From contig JADHXI010000019.1 of assembly GCA_016783065.1 (NCBI GenBank), positions 1 to 32,025 on the forward strand: a DNA stretch of 32,025 bases, in the 5' to 3' direction. Source of the stretch: Desulfobacteraceae bacterium (lineage in GTDB: Bacteria > Desulfobacterota > DSM-4660 > Desulfatiglandales > Desulfatiglandaceae). The translations under genes were made by a program, and so were the position numbers. Positions 6,027 to 13,933 of this stretch are shown piece by piece; position 1 is the first letter of the stretch; each line of letters begins with the position of its first letter. The notes beneath the pieces are model-generated. The model made no database searches. It saw only the letters and a list, made by a program, of their open reading frames with translations, and was not told the origin of the DNA.

Positions 6027-8153
6027 CTAGCCTGAGGATATGGATCGCCCCACCAGTTGTATGAGATCCAGGACCTCTACCTTTGCATCAATATTTCTCA
6101 CGGCGGTGGTTAGTGTACGGACGCACTGCTGACAGGCGGTAGCGCAGATTTCTGCTCCCAGATCGCGGATCTGCCCTGCCCTTTTTGCGGCAACTTTTGC
6201 TGTCAACCCGTCGTCGTACATCTCAACGTCTCCGCCGCCCCCGCAGCAGAGCGATTTTTTCCCGTTTTCAGAGAGTTCCAAGAATTTCAATCCAAGTATG
6301 CTTTGAATGACCCTGCGCGGGGCCTCATACACCCCCGAGGCACGACCCAGATCACATGGGTCGTGGTAGGTAACGGTTCCGGTCAGGTCTTTTTTTAATT
6401 CAATTCGACCCGTGTCTATCAACTCCGCCAAGAACTGAGCCGCATGTACAAGCCTCACATCTTTTATATCTGCGGCGTAATCATGGGACCAGGTGTGAAA
6501 ACAGGAAGGGCATGAAAACACCACGGTCCTGGCCCCAATTTCCCGTATGGCATGAATGTTATGTTCCTTGAGTTCCTCCGCCCCTTCGAAAATGCCGGCT
6601 GAGAGAAGCGGGAACCCGCAGCACCATTCCTTCTCTCCCAGGATGGTAAAATCCACACCGGCCGTGGTTAGAATCCTACAAAACTCTTCCGGGATCTTTT
6701 GGACTGCCGGAGAAAAAGAGGAAACACATCCGATAAAGTAAACTGTTTCTGCCGTTTGTCTCTGGAACTCGTCATCCGGGGGGTCATCCATAAATTCCAC
6801 CCACATGGCCCGTTCTTCATTGTCATAGTCCAAGGGATTGTGCTCGTTGCCCACGGCCTCTTGAACTATCTGAAGGATAGGTGGGTGTAGACCTTTCCCG
6901 GCGAGATGCTCTCTCATTCGTTTCCACAGATCCCTGAGACCAATGCTTACGGGGCAAACTTCTTTACATCTCCCGCAAAGGGTGCAACGGTAGACGCCTT
7001 TCCAAATCCCCACAAGCTGGGAATCACTGAGTTCCCTTTTGGCCACAAGGGATTTTAGCGATTCGATCCGTTCAGACGGAAGGATGTTTTCATTATCAAT
7101 GGTCTCCATGGATACCGCAATGGAGCACCACAGGCTGCATGTCTTACACCGAGTACAGCTATCCAGTTCAATGATCTCTTTGGTGGCACTATTGGCCGGG
7201 TCAAATCTTTCTTTGTCTGCGACCGCGTTGGTAAGGATACTCAATGGGCTGGCGAAGATATGAAACATCTTACTAAAGGGCAGATAAGCCAGGCCAACAA
7301 AGCATGCCAGGAAATGAATATACCAGCGGAGCTTCGGAAAGCCGGCCCGATCCAACCCGATGGCAATCGGTTTGATGGCCTCGGCCACCCCGTAGCTTAT
7401 AAAGGCCCATTGGGGTCGGGAATGGCAGGCAGCACAACTCATTTCATGGAGTTCCTTTCCCTGGGCCAGACGCTCTTTATCGAACAGCCCCTTTCGGTTG
7501 GGTGCAACGACCCCAAACTTCTCAATCCAGTAACTCTCTAAGGACCTCAGCTCCTGTTCATCGTCTGAATCCGCATACTCCTCCACCATACGCTGATAGT
7601 CGTTGTAGGACACGATTTTTGTTGCTTCCAAAAAAATCCCGGAGAACAGGATCACGGCAAGCACCACCATAGCGTAGATATCCACGGTATTGGTGATGAG
7701 GTGCGGTACTTTCAAAACAAATCGCCTGTAGACCGCAATGCCCAGACCTACGATCACAACGGCGGCAAAGATATTTCTGAGAAATAAGAATGGGTTCAGG
7801 GTAGAAACGTAATCTGTAAAGAGGAGAGAACTTGTGAATTTTTCCAGGGCATGCATCAGCAGCAAAAGACTAAAGCCCCAGAATATACATATGTGCATGG
7901 CCCAGCGAAGCCGGCTCTCCCTGTATACGCTGACCTGAAAAAGTACATCCGTAAAAAAGGCCTCCAGAAGGGTCAAAATCCGGGCACTGAATACAGTCAG
8001 AAAAATTCCCTTTAACGCCGCAGAGGCTCTCTTCGCAGTTCCAGGCCTCCCTTCATCCCTGTCAAGGCTGTACCGGAACCAATTGGATATCCTGTAGCAC
8101 AAACCCAAAACAAAGATTATCAGCGCGATATACAGGCTTACTGTGAACAACAT
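6027..8153 (-). CDS. Membrane-bound Hdr/DsrMK-like oxidoreductase with c-type haem motif
   Basis: This 708-residue fusion has three parts. Residues 1-300 hold about six membrane helices resembling NarI/DsrM-type b-cytochromes. The loop before the last helix contains CAACH (240-244), a c-type haem site. The soluble part has two 4Fe-4S motifs (C333/336/339/343 and C390/393/396/400) and two CCG domains (CCGFP at 511 and CCGGGG at 636), as in HdrD, DsrK and GlcF. With the Fe-S part in the cytoplasm, the last helix crosses inward and the haem loop faces the periplasm, where haem attachment happens; the topology is self-consistent. It likely couples a cytoplasmic disulfide or lipoamide reaction to quinone or periplasmic cytochrome. 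A membrane ETF:menaquinone oxidoreductase-type role is an alternative, but no etfAB genes are here. It is followed by tusA, lbpA and dsrEFH. Confidence 0.82.
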   Translation of the reverse strand: MLFTVSLYIALIIFVLGLCYRISNWFRYSLDRDEGRPGTAKRASAALKGIFLTVFSARILTLLEAFFTDVLFQVSVYRESRLRWAMHICIFWGFSLLLLMHALEKFTSSLLFTDYVSTLNPFLFLRNIFAAVVIVGLGIAVYRRFVLKVPHLITNTVDIYAMVVLAVILFSGIFLEATKIVSYNDYQRMVEEYADSDDEQELRSLESYWIEKFGVVAPNRKGLFDKERLAQGKELHEMSCAACHSRPQWAFISYGVAEAIKPIAIGLDRAGFPKLRWYIHFLACFVGLAYLPFSKMFHIFASPLSILTNAVADKERFDPANSATKEIIELDSCTRCKTCSLWCSIAVSMETIDNENILPSERIESLKSLVAKRELSDSQLVGIWKGVYRCTLCGRCKEVCPVSIGLRDLWKRMREHLAGKGLHPPILQIVQEAVGNEHNPLDYDNEERAMWVEFMDDPPDDEFQRQTAETVYFIGCVSSFSPAVQKIPEEFCRILTTAGVDFTILGEKEWCCGFPLLSAGIFEGAEELKEHNIHAIREIGARTVVFSCPSCFHTWSHDYAADIKDVRLVHAAQFLAELIDTGRIELKKDLTGTVTYHDPCDLGRASGVYEAPRRVIQSILGLKFLELSENGKKSLCCGGGGDVEMYDDGLTAKVAAKRAGQIRDLGAEICATACQQCVRTLTTAVRNIDAKVEVLDLIQLVGRSISSG

Positions 8154-8213
8154 AGTGCTTTCCGTTTACGGGAAGTGGATTACTGACAACTCAATGGGAT
8201 GATCACTCAATTT

Positions 8214-8588
8214 CTATACCATGGAGGAAAAGACATCACATGAACGGCACATCTTCATTTTTTCCTTCCAATTTTCGTGAATCACGCCTTCACAGATAGT
8301 ACCATTGACAAACCAGCACAGGTCCCCTGCCCGGAACTCCCACGCAGGACATTTTTTCTTTCGCTCGGGGGGGCATCTCTTTATAGTCCAGCACGACTTT
8401 CCCGACTCCTTGTCGCCTTTGATCCTTGCGATCAAAAAAAGAAGCTGCCGCTCCGCATGAACCGGGACGGATCGCCACCCCTGTTCGTAGCTGTGAATCG
8501 CCTTAACGGACGTTCCGAGCAACTGTGCCATCTGGGTCTGCGTCTTGTTCAGTTTCTTGCGAAAGGATATGAATTCTTTGCTGTCCAT
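8214..8588 (-). CDS. HTH regulator with Cys-rich C-terminal domain
   Basis: This is a 124-residue protein with an Xre-type helix-turn-helix at about residues 15-45 (TQTQMAQLLGTSVKAIHSYEQGWRSVP). The C-terminal half contains a run of cysteines: CWTIKRCP, KKKCPAWEF, DLCWFVNGTIC and MCRSC. The pattern resembles the 'two-CW' metal- or redox-binding segment found in sulfate-reducer proteins, a resemblance I give from memory. It is the first gene of the minus-strand operon, 60 bases upstream of the Hdr-like gene, with a GAGG ribosome site. Inference: a transcriptional regulator of the sulfur/lipoate operon that senses metal, redox or reactive sulfur state through its cysteines. No ligand can be read from the sequence. 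Confidence 0.72.
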   Translation of the reverse strand: MDSKEFISFRKKLNKTQTQMAQLLGTSVKAIHSYEQGWRSVPVHAERQLLFLIARIKGDKESGKSCWTIKRCPPERKKKCPAWEFRAGDLCWFVNGTICEGVIHENWKEKMKMCRSCDVFSSMV

Positions 8589-8914
8589 ATGGAACCTCGA
8601 AATCTGATGACTCCCTATTTTGATTTTCTTCGGATTTGACCTGAACGTGGCCTTTCATTCAGGCACCATCTAATTGGATGGAATTACTGCCACATTGTGA
8701 CACACCTGTCAACAGAAAAGACGCATGTCGCACAGATGATGGTTGAAGAAATTTCTCGTCTCTTCGCTCCGGTCCCTGTTCAAGCAAAGCGCAGGGGCTT
8801 CGGCCCAGATACGGAGACAAAGAGCAAGCTCAAGAGGATGGCTGCATGGGTGGCTATGATAGGGTGTGGCATTCCCGGTCAGGGATTCGGTCGCTTGGAG
8901 AGTGGTTTCCCGCG
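8589..8914. other. Gap between CDF transporter and HTH regulator
   Basis: This stretch of about 325 bases probably holds the promoter of the sulfur/lipoate operon near 8683-8712. A plus-strand ORF (8697-9053) crosses it and runs antisense into the CDF gene. It has no recognisable domain, and its second half is the complement of the transporter gene, so I do not call it. I see no RNA gene or clear terminator here. Confidence 0.5.
8683..8712 (-). promoter_or_regulatory. Candidate sigma70-type promoter of the sulfur/lipoate operon
   Basis: On the minus strand there is a perfect -35 box TTGACA (8707-8712), an 18-base spacer, and AGTAAT (8683-8688), which matches 4 of 6 bases of TATAAT. It lies about 95 bases upstream of the HTH gene start. 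The spacer contains GTGTCACAATGTG, which has dyad character and could be an operator for the HTH protein itself. Confidence 0.35.
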
Positions 8915-9817
8915 CTATGGGGCATCGGAAGACGGGTCCACATGGACGATTACCTCGCTGAGTTCCTCAAATTCCACCTCGAGGCACCTTTCGACATCTT
9001 TTGCAATCCCGTGCCCCTGGGTCACGGTCAGATTTCCGTCAATCACCACATGAAGGACCATTTGAAAAAGCCCACCGGACGTCCGAACCTTTAGATCATG
9101 GAGGTCAATGACTCCCTCAACGCCGGCGGCACAAAGTCTGATCTTTTCCAAAACCTCGGGTTTGGGGGCCGAGTCAGTAAACTCGCGAATGGAACCCCAG
9201 AGCACTTCGAGCCCCACTTTGGCGATAAGGAAGGAGACCGCGAGGGCCGCATAGGCATCCAAGATATGCCAGTTCGGCTTAATGAGGGCCCCCGCCACCC
9301 CCAGCAGCACCGCAACCGAGGACAGGGCGTCGGAGCGATGGTGCCAGGCATTGGCCACAAGTACCGTACTCTTGATGACCCGCCCCGTGTGAATTGTGTA
9401 GCGATAAAGGGCTTCCTTGATAACAATTGAGATCACCGCTGCGCCCAGCGCGAGACCGGTAGGGTGGTGCTCGCTATGGTGGTAGATATTAAGGGCGGCT
9501 TCCGTCCCCAAATAGAATGCTGCCCCGAGGAGCCCCATGCCAACGAGTGCGGAGGAAAGGGTTTCTAATCTCCCGTGACCAAATGGATGCCCCTCGTCAG
9601 GGGCTTTACGCCCTAACCTGAGACCCACCAGCACGACGACGTCGGTGAAAAGATCGGAGACAGAGTGGACCGCATCGGCTATGAGGGCCTGGCTGTGGCC
9701 CAAGACACCGGCAATAAATTTCAGGGCAATCAGAAGGATATTGGCTAAGGCACCGATCAGGGTGACCTTACGGCCGACTCGCTCCTGATCTCTCATCATC
9801 TGCTCTGAAACGCTCAT
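8915..9817 (-). CDS. Cation diffusion facilitator (CDF) family metal exporter
   Basis: This protein of about 300 residues exports divalent metal in exchange for protons across the inner membrane. The CDF motifs are HSVSD in the second helix (ADAVHSVSDLFTD) and HHRSD in the fifth (NAWHHRSDALSS). HxxxD in both helices is common in Zn2+ transporters, though subfamily rules are not strict and FieF/MamB-like relatives also fit. The C-terminal 90 residues form the cytoplasmic dimerisation domain (VIDLHDLKVRTSGG, then HVVIDGNLTVTQGHGIA). The track start is a TTG at 9862, overlapping the upstream gene by 14 bases; ATG 9817 (MSVSEQMMRD) is a reasonable alternative without a clear ribosome site, so the start is uncertain. 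It belongs to the operon led by the GAF gene. Confidence 0.9.
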   Translation of the reverse strand: MSVSEQMMRDQERVGRKVTLIGALANILLIALKFIAGVLGHSQALIADAVHSVSDLFTDVVVLVGLRLGRKAPDEGHPFGHGRLETLSSALVGMGLLGAAFYLGTEAALNIYHHSEHHPTGLALGAAVISIVIKEALYRYTIHTGRVIKSTVLVANAWHHRSDALSSVAVLLGVAGALIKPNWHILDAYAALAVSFLIAKVGLEVLWGSIREFTDSAPKPEVLEKIRLCAAGVEGVIDLHDLKVRTSGGLFQMVLHVVIDGNLTVTQGHGIAKDVERCLEVEFEELSEVIVHVDPSSDAP

Positions 9818-9848
9818 GGGAAACCCGAATGACAGCTCTCGGGGTGCT

Positions 9849-10160
9849 TCAAGCCTTGCCAAAGAATTCCTGTAGCCCTTTGATTACCGTAACCTTTGAA
9901 TCCAGTGACATGTCATCGTCAAAGAGAAATTCCAACAGGAAAATCATCTTATAATCCACTGCTGATGTCTCATATTTCTGAAAAGAGCTGACCTTGACAT
10001 CCTTAAGTTTCTTGTAATCATCGCCTTCAAAGAGCTGGCTCTTTCCCAGAATAAGACTGATTGCCTCTTTGGCATCCTCGGCGTTTTCTAAGACAATTTC
10101 TATCCCATCCAGTTTCTTGACCGCCTTGACGATCTTTTCACTTTCAACCTTGACTTTCAT
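9849..10160 (-). CDS. Hypothetical protein, 103 residues
   Basis: I do not recognise this gene. The protein is small, soluble, rich in Lys, Glu and Asp, and has no Cys motif, signal peptide or membrane helix. The first half (VKAVKKLDGIEIVLENAEDAKEAISLILG) alternates strand and helix; the end (FLLEFLFDDDMSLDSKVTVIKGLQEFFGK) is hydrophobic and helical. It starts at an ATG 18 bases after the possible 45-residue ORF and ends at or just inside the start of the CDF gene, so it is co-transcribed with them. Its reading frame is uninterrupted and codon use looks like that of its neighbours. Confidence 0.7.
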   Translation of the reverse strand: MKVKVESEKIVKAVKKLDGIEIVLENAEDAKEAISLILGKSQLFEGDDYKKLKDVKVSSFQKYETSAVDYKMIFLLEFLFDDDMSLDSKVTVIKGLQEFFGKA

Positions 10161-10178
10161 TCCGCTATCCGATCTGGG

Positions 10179-10316
10179 TCATTTTTTCATCTTGCTCTTG
10201 TAGAATTTGACAAGTCCCAGGACGTCTTTTGCCACAAAGCGTCCGATGAGGCCCGGACTGTTAAAGAGCCACACGTTCCGATCGTTCCAGAAGCGCGCTC
10301 GATTCCAGATCCACAC
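10179..10316 (-). CDS. Possible 45-residue ORF overlapping the GAF gene's 3' end
   Basis: The ORF track misses this GTG-started frame. It overlaps the last 56 bases of the GAF gene in another frame and ends at 10179. The translation begins VWIWNRARFWNDRNVW and ends FVAKDVLGLVKFYKSKMKK; it is aromatic at the front and basic at the end, and looks more protein-like than the neighbouring frames. It would be translationally coupled to the GAF gene. Two readings are possible: a genuine small gene, or the true C-terminus of the GAF protein reached through a frameshift near 10300. No strong ribosome site is seen before the GTG. Confidence 0.35.
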   Translation of the reverse strand: MWIWNRARFWNDRNVWLFNSPGLIGRFVAKDVLGLVKFYKSKMKK

Positions 10317-12606
10317 TTACCCTCAGGCATTTGAGTCCATGGACGCCGGGGAGGTCCTCCAGTTCCAGGGACTCCACTTCGCCCGCCAGGTATCCCTCTG
10401 AACAAAGGAAGTCGATGTGGCGGCGCATCTCCGCCGCCTCTCCCGGATGGGAATAGACAATGGCGATCTTTCCCGGCTGTGTAAGCCGTTCACCCTGCCC
10501 TTTTACCACCGCCTTATCAATGCGGGACTTTATTATCTCGTGACGGGTGTCGTACGCCCCGTCCACGTCAAACCGTTTCTCATCGAATCTGAAGCGGATC
10601 GAAAGGGGGGCGTCCTGTACCAGAATGAGATGGGCCGTTTCAAGCGGCACCGCAATAGAAGATTTGAGCTGCTCTGTTTGCCAGGCCATCCCGCACGTTA
10701 CCCTGAGCTGCCAGAGACGCAGGTTCTTTAGATACAGATCGCTATAGCCCCCGTGTTCCATCAGGGATGCCCCCACATAGATCAGGTAGTCCACGCCGTC
10801 TGTCCGGTGCCTCTCAAAAAAATGGGGAAAAACAGCCTGGGCCTCCGCCTCCTCCTGATCCAGATAGGCCGCCAGATTGTTGCTCAAAAGGGAGATGCTT
10901 TCCTCAAATTCCTTTCGTCCTCGATAGACCGTACCCAAAACCGGATCAACAGCCGATTGATAGGCCTCTATGGCATGGGTTACCTTAGGGCCAAAACCCT
11001 CTAAATCGGGAAAGACCGGCTCTATTTCGTCGCGGAGAAATTTTACGGTAGAGACCTCATCCCCTGTCCCCAGCCCGGCCCGAATTTCTTGCAGCCGATC
11101 CCTGGTACGCCCGGCCAACTCCTTTAAGATAAGGAGAGGTTTCGCCTCTGAAGCCAATTGCACAACATTCAAGGAAAGGTTGAGGTGCTCCGTGAGGTCC
11201 TCTTGAATGGCACGGTTTCGCGCGGCCGTGGACCCCCGGACATCAGAAATTCCGTAGAGCGGATACACATCCTTGAACACGATAGGCGTCATCTCCGCGG
11301 ATTGCCCCGTCCGGATGTTTTCCAGGTGAGCGATCGCGGCCTTTCTGAATCGCCACTCCACGGCCGGATGAATGGCGGTGCACTTCTCCTTTATAACGCC
11401 TTGAACCCGGTTCTCCAGGTCATCCATCGCCCTCATGAGCGCCATGGCAAAAAGCGGCTGGACCTGACGCGTGATAAGTGCATCAAACGGATCCAGGTCC
11501 CCGGGTCCAGGAGACCCTAATGTCAAAGTGCCGATACAATTGTCCTGGAAAATGAGGGGGGCTATCAGAAGCGACCTGATTCCCATCTCTGAAAAGTCTC
11601 CTTCCGCCCCCCCGTCCGAATGCTCTTCAAGGAGGTCAGGAACCAGCACAACCTCCTTTGACTTTACCGCCCGTTCATGCGCGGTTCCCTCAAAGTCGAA
11701 GATGGATACATGCTGGGAGTCAGCAAAAATGCAGCTTCGCGTCATCTCGCATCCCGTATTGAGAAGGAGTATCTGATCCTCCTGAATGGCAGCCAAACTG
11801 GCTACAAGGTCTTTGCGCCGAAATAGGGTGCGAAGCCTCTGTTGAAGCCGCACAAAACCCCCTTGAGAGGCGATTGACTCTTTGTCGATGAGATCCCTTT
11901 CCAGGGCAGATAACACTTCAGATTCAGTCACGTCTATGGCCTGAATCACGGTAAAACCTTGCAGCTCAAAATCTTCCGGGGGCAGTATCTCCCGGATGAC
12001 GTCAGGTTCGGTCAGGTGTTTAAGGATCTCGACCCGATCCTTTTCCGTGAGTGTCTTTGGTCCCTCTATGGCCCTGACATCCACAAAACGAAAGTCCAGC
12101 TTCATATTGAAGTAGCGGTCCAAACCCGTTTCCGGATCCGGTACAATGCGGATTATGGGGTATTCAAGTCTTTTCTGAATTCCGTAAAATTTCTCAAGGA
12201 TAAAGAGGTATGCCCGAATGACCTTGCCCTTGTTAAAGCTCTCTTCGTCGAGGTTAACTCGACCCTTCAGCGAGCCGTCCGCCTCCACAAGAAAGCGCTC
12301 AAACCGGGGGGAAACCAGAAACGGTTTCATTGAGAAAGGAATCACAGCCCCTATGGTCTCGGTCTCCCACATGGCGGGTGAGAACACCAGGCCCATCAGC
12401 CGCTGTATCAAGTCTCGATGGCGCTCCAAAAGGGTCAGGTCCTCGATGGGACTGTTGAGTTCGGGGGCCCCTCTAAGCATCTCCTGAAGACCATCGATCT
12501 GGCAGGGAGCCCCATCTGAAGCCGATGCGATCTTGTTCAGGTAATCAATAAGCGGCTTGAGACTCAGTGTAAAACGGAAGGGGTACTCTCTTAAACTCTC
12601 CCCCAT
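10261..12606 (-). CDS. Large GAF-domain protein of unknown function
   Basis: This 781-residue cytoplasmic protein has no membrane helices. A GAF-like sensor domain lies roughly at residues 235-390: VLLLNTGCEMT region, a VVLVPDLLEEH strand, then IRSLLIAPLIFQDNCIGTLTLGSP, the typical GAF core ending. Downstream is FKDVYPLYGISDVRGSTAARN, a conserved-looking block that I recall from similar large GAF proteins of other phyla but cannot name. The C-terminal 200 residues contain alpha/beta stretches (RFDEKRFDVDGAYDTRHEIIKSRIDKA). No kinase, cyclase or GGDEF motif is visible. The start is secure: AAAGGAGG lies 6-7 bases before the ATG. It is first in an operon with the small hypothetical gene(s) and the CDF exporter. 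Role: probably ligand sensing; the output is unknown. Confidence 0.75.
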   Translation of the reverse strand: MGESLREYPFRFTLSLKPLIDYLNKIASASDGAPCQIDGLQEMLRGAPELNSPIEDLTLLERHRDLIQRLMGLVFSPAMWETETIGAVIPFSMKPFLVSPRFERFLVEADGSLKGRVNLDEESFNKGKVIRAYLFILEKFYGIQKRLEYPIIRIVPDPETGLDRYFNMKLDFRFVDVRAIEGPKTLTEKDRVEILKHLTEPDVIREILPPEDFELQGFTVIQAIDVTESEVLSALERDLIDKESIASQGGFVRLQQRLRTLFRRKDLVASLAAIQEDQILLLNTGCEMTRSCIFADSQHVSIFDFEGTAHERAVKSKEVVLVPDLLEEHSDGGAEGDFSEMGIRSLLIAPLIFQDNCIGTLTLGSPGPGDLDPFDALITRQVQPLFAMALMRAMDDLENRVQGVIKEKCTAIHPAVEWRFRKAAIAHLENIRTGQSAEMTPIVFKDVYPLYGISDVRGSTAARNRAIQEDLTEHLNLSLNVVQLASEAKPLLILKELAGRTRDRLQEIRAGLGTGDEVSTVKFLRDEIEPVFPDLEGFGPKVTHAIEAYQSAVDPVLGTVYRGRKEFEESISLLSNNLAAYLDQEEAEAQAVFPHFFERHRTDGVDYLIYVGASLMEHGGYSDLYLKNLRLWQLRVTCGMAWQTEQLKSSIAVPLETAHLILVQDAPLSIRFRFDEKRFDVDGAYDTRHEIIKSRIDKAVVKGQGERLTQPGKIAIVYSHPGEAAEMRRHIDFLCSEGYLAGEVESLELEDLPGVHGLKCLRVSVDLESSALLERSERVAL

Positions 12607-12789
12607 TTTCGACCTCCTTTTTTCCCCGGTACCCGGATAATTCTTTACAAGATCCTGCGCGCTGAGCGAAAAGTGCGTGACGGAAAAAAGGCTTTTCGTT
12701 CAGGACTGGAAAAGTTATTGATATTTTTAGCATGTTATGGCAGTTGGATCAAGACGAAACTTTCTCCCATAGGCATCAGGTAGCCCCAG

Positions 12790-13377
12790 ATGACACAATT
12801 ACGACTAACCGATGACCCCACCAGGGAATTCATAAATAAGAAGACCATCATCGTAGGTGAGATCAACACGGGTAAAACAGCTTGTTTGAACCGCATCCTG
12901 GAGAAATTATTGGCACAAGGCGAAACAGATGTTTCAATAATTGATATGGCCCCCGAAACCATAGGGGATATCGGTGGCAAGATGAGCTTGGGGAAGCTCA
13001 CTTTCATAAGATATTTGACGGCAAAGATAGTGGCTCCCAGGCTTACGGGAGGGTCTCAAGAGGAAGTTGAGGCACTGGCTAAAAAAAATGCCTTGTCGAT
13101 TGATCATATCTTACAACAGTACCTGGCGAGCCCAAGCAAAATTCTTTTTATAAACGACGTCTCTATCTACCTTCAGGCGGGAGACCTTGACAGCCTACTA
13201 TCACTTCTCAAATCCACATCCACCGTGGTCATGAATGGATATTTCGGTTATGGGCTTGGGGGAGGGAAACTGGGGGAGCGGGAGCGGCGGAAGATGAAGG
13301 CACTCCAGGAAAAATGTGACAGGGTGATTAATTTAAAAGCCGTTTCGTGCCCTTCAATTCATTCACAAACTGATTAA
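12790..13377 (+). CDS. P-loop NTPase, small, unknown function
   Basis: This 195-residue protein has a Walker A motif GEINTGKT at residues 23-30 and a hydrophobic strand KILFINDVS at 117-125 that could be Walker B, with Asp-123. A switch-like segment IIDMAPE is near residue 50. It resembles small GTPase- or MinD-like nucleotide-binding proteins seen in anaerobes, but I cannot assign a named family. It is the only plus-strand gene between 8 and 19 kb. Its last 50 bases overlap the 3' end of the ATP synthase b gene on the opposite strand. The intergenic space to the divergent GAF gene is 183 bases. The ribosome site (CAGGTAG) is weak. Confidence 0.72.
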   Translation: MTQLRLTDDPTREFINKKTIIVGEINTGKTACLNRILEKLLAQGETDVSIIDMAPETIGDIGGKMSLGKLTFIRYLTAKIVAPRLTGGSQEEVEALAKKNALSIDHILQQYLASPSKILFINDVSIYLQAGDLDSLLSLLKSTSTVVMNGYFGYGLGGGKLGERERRKMKALQEKCDRVINLKAVSCPSIHSQTD

Positions 13378-13933
13378 CCAAATTTTCATTTTCCTTTTCT
13401 GAAATCCCTTTCTTTAAATTATCCTGAACCATGGAAAAGGCGACGTCCACCATTTCATTGGCCAATGTCTTCCTCGCCAGATCCATCCGGTAACGGGAGT
13501 AGTTTTCTGCCTTCTCGATAATCTTTTGGGCAGCTAATTTCCCCTCTTCAATAATCTTTTCTCTCTCTCGTCTCCCCAGTTCAAGAATGCTTTCACGTAT
13601 TTTATCGATGCTGGCACCTATATTATCCAGTTTTTCCTGTTCCACGTCCGCAAGAGATTTGGCCTTATTAAATTGATTTCCTACCTCACTCAGTTCCTCC
13701 TGGACCTCTGTTTTGACGCCCAACAGGAAATCCATAAGCGGTTTTTTGCCATATTTTATAAAGAGGAAGACCAGGATTCCAAAATTTACCCACATCAGGA
13801 CAATGTTCCACACTTTTCTGCCGGCGCTGAGCGCCTCCGCAGCAAAGGCATCCGGACTATCCAGAAGGAAACAGATAACTGTCCCTAAAAACAACCCGCC
13901 TATCAGGCCACACCTGCTACATTTCAGATCCAA
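13328..13933 (-). CDS. atpF: ATP synthase F0 subunit b
   Basis: This is a 201-residue b subunit of the peripheral stalk. The N-terminus looks like a signal peptide (GLFLGTVICFLLDSPDAFAAEA), then one membrane helix (VWNIVLMWVNFGILVFLFIKYG) and a long, charged coiled coil. A signal-like leader is common in b subunits of this class of bacteria. The start is a TTG overlapping the end of the b' gene; it is convincing because AAGGAGG sits 7 bases upstream. It is the last gene of the F0 operon. Instead of delta/alpha/gamma/beta/epsilon genes it meets a convergent P-loop gene, with a 50-base overlap of the two 3' ends. Confident on family; partner F1 genes must lie elsewhere. Confidence 0.88.
   Translation of the reverse strand: MDLKCSRCGLIGGLFLGTVICFLLDSPDAFAAEALSAGRKVWNIVLMWVNFGILVFLFIKYGKKPLMDFLLGVKTEVQEELSEVGNQFNKAKSLADVEQEKLDNIGASIDKIRESILELGRREREKIIEEGKLAAQKIIEKAENYSRYRMDLARKTLANEMVDVAFSMVQDNLKKGISEKENENLVNQFVNELKGTKRLLN

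Noticed and set aside
8697-9053. 118-residue plus-strand ORF between the HTH and CDF genes
   Set aside because: No domain recognised and half of it is the complement of the transporter gene. I considered a transposase remnant but could not support it.
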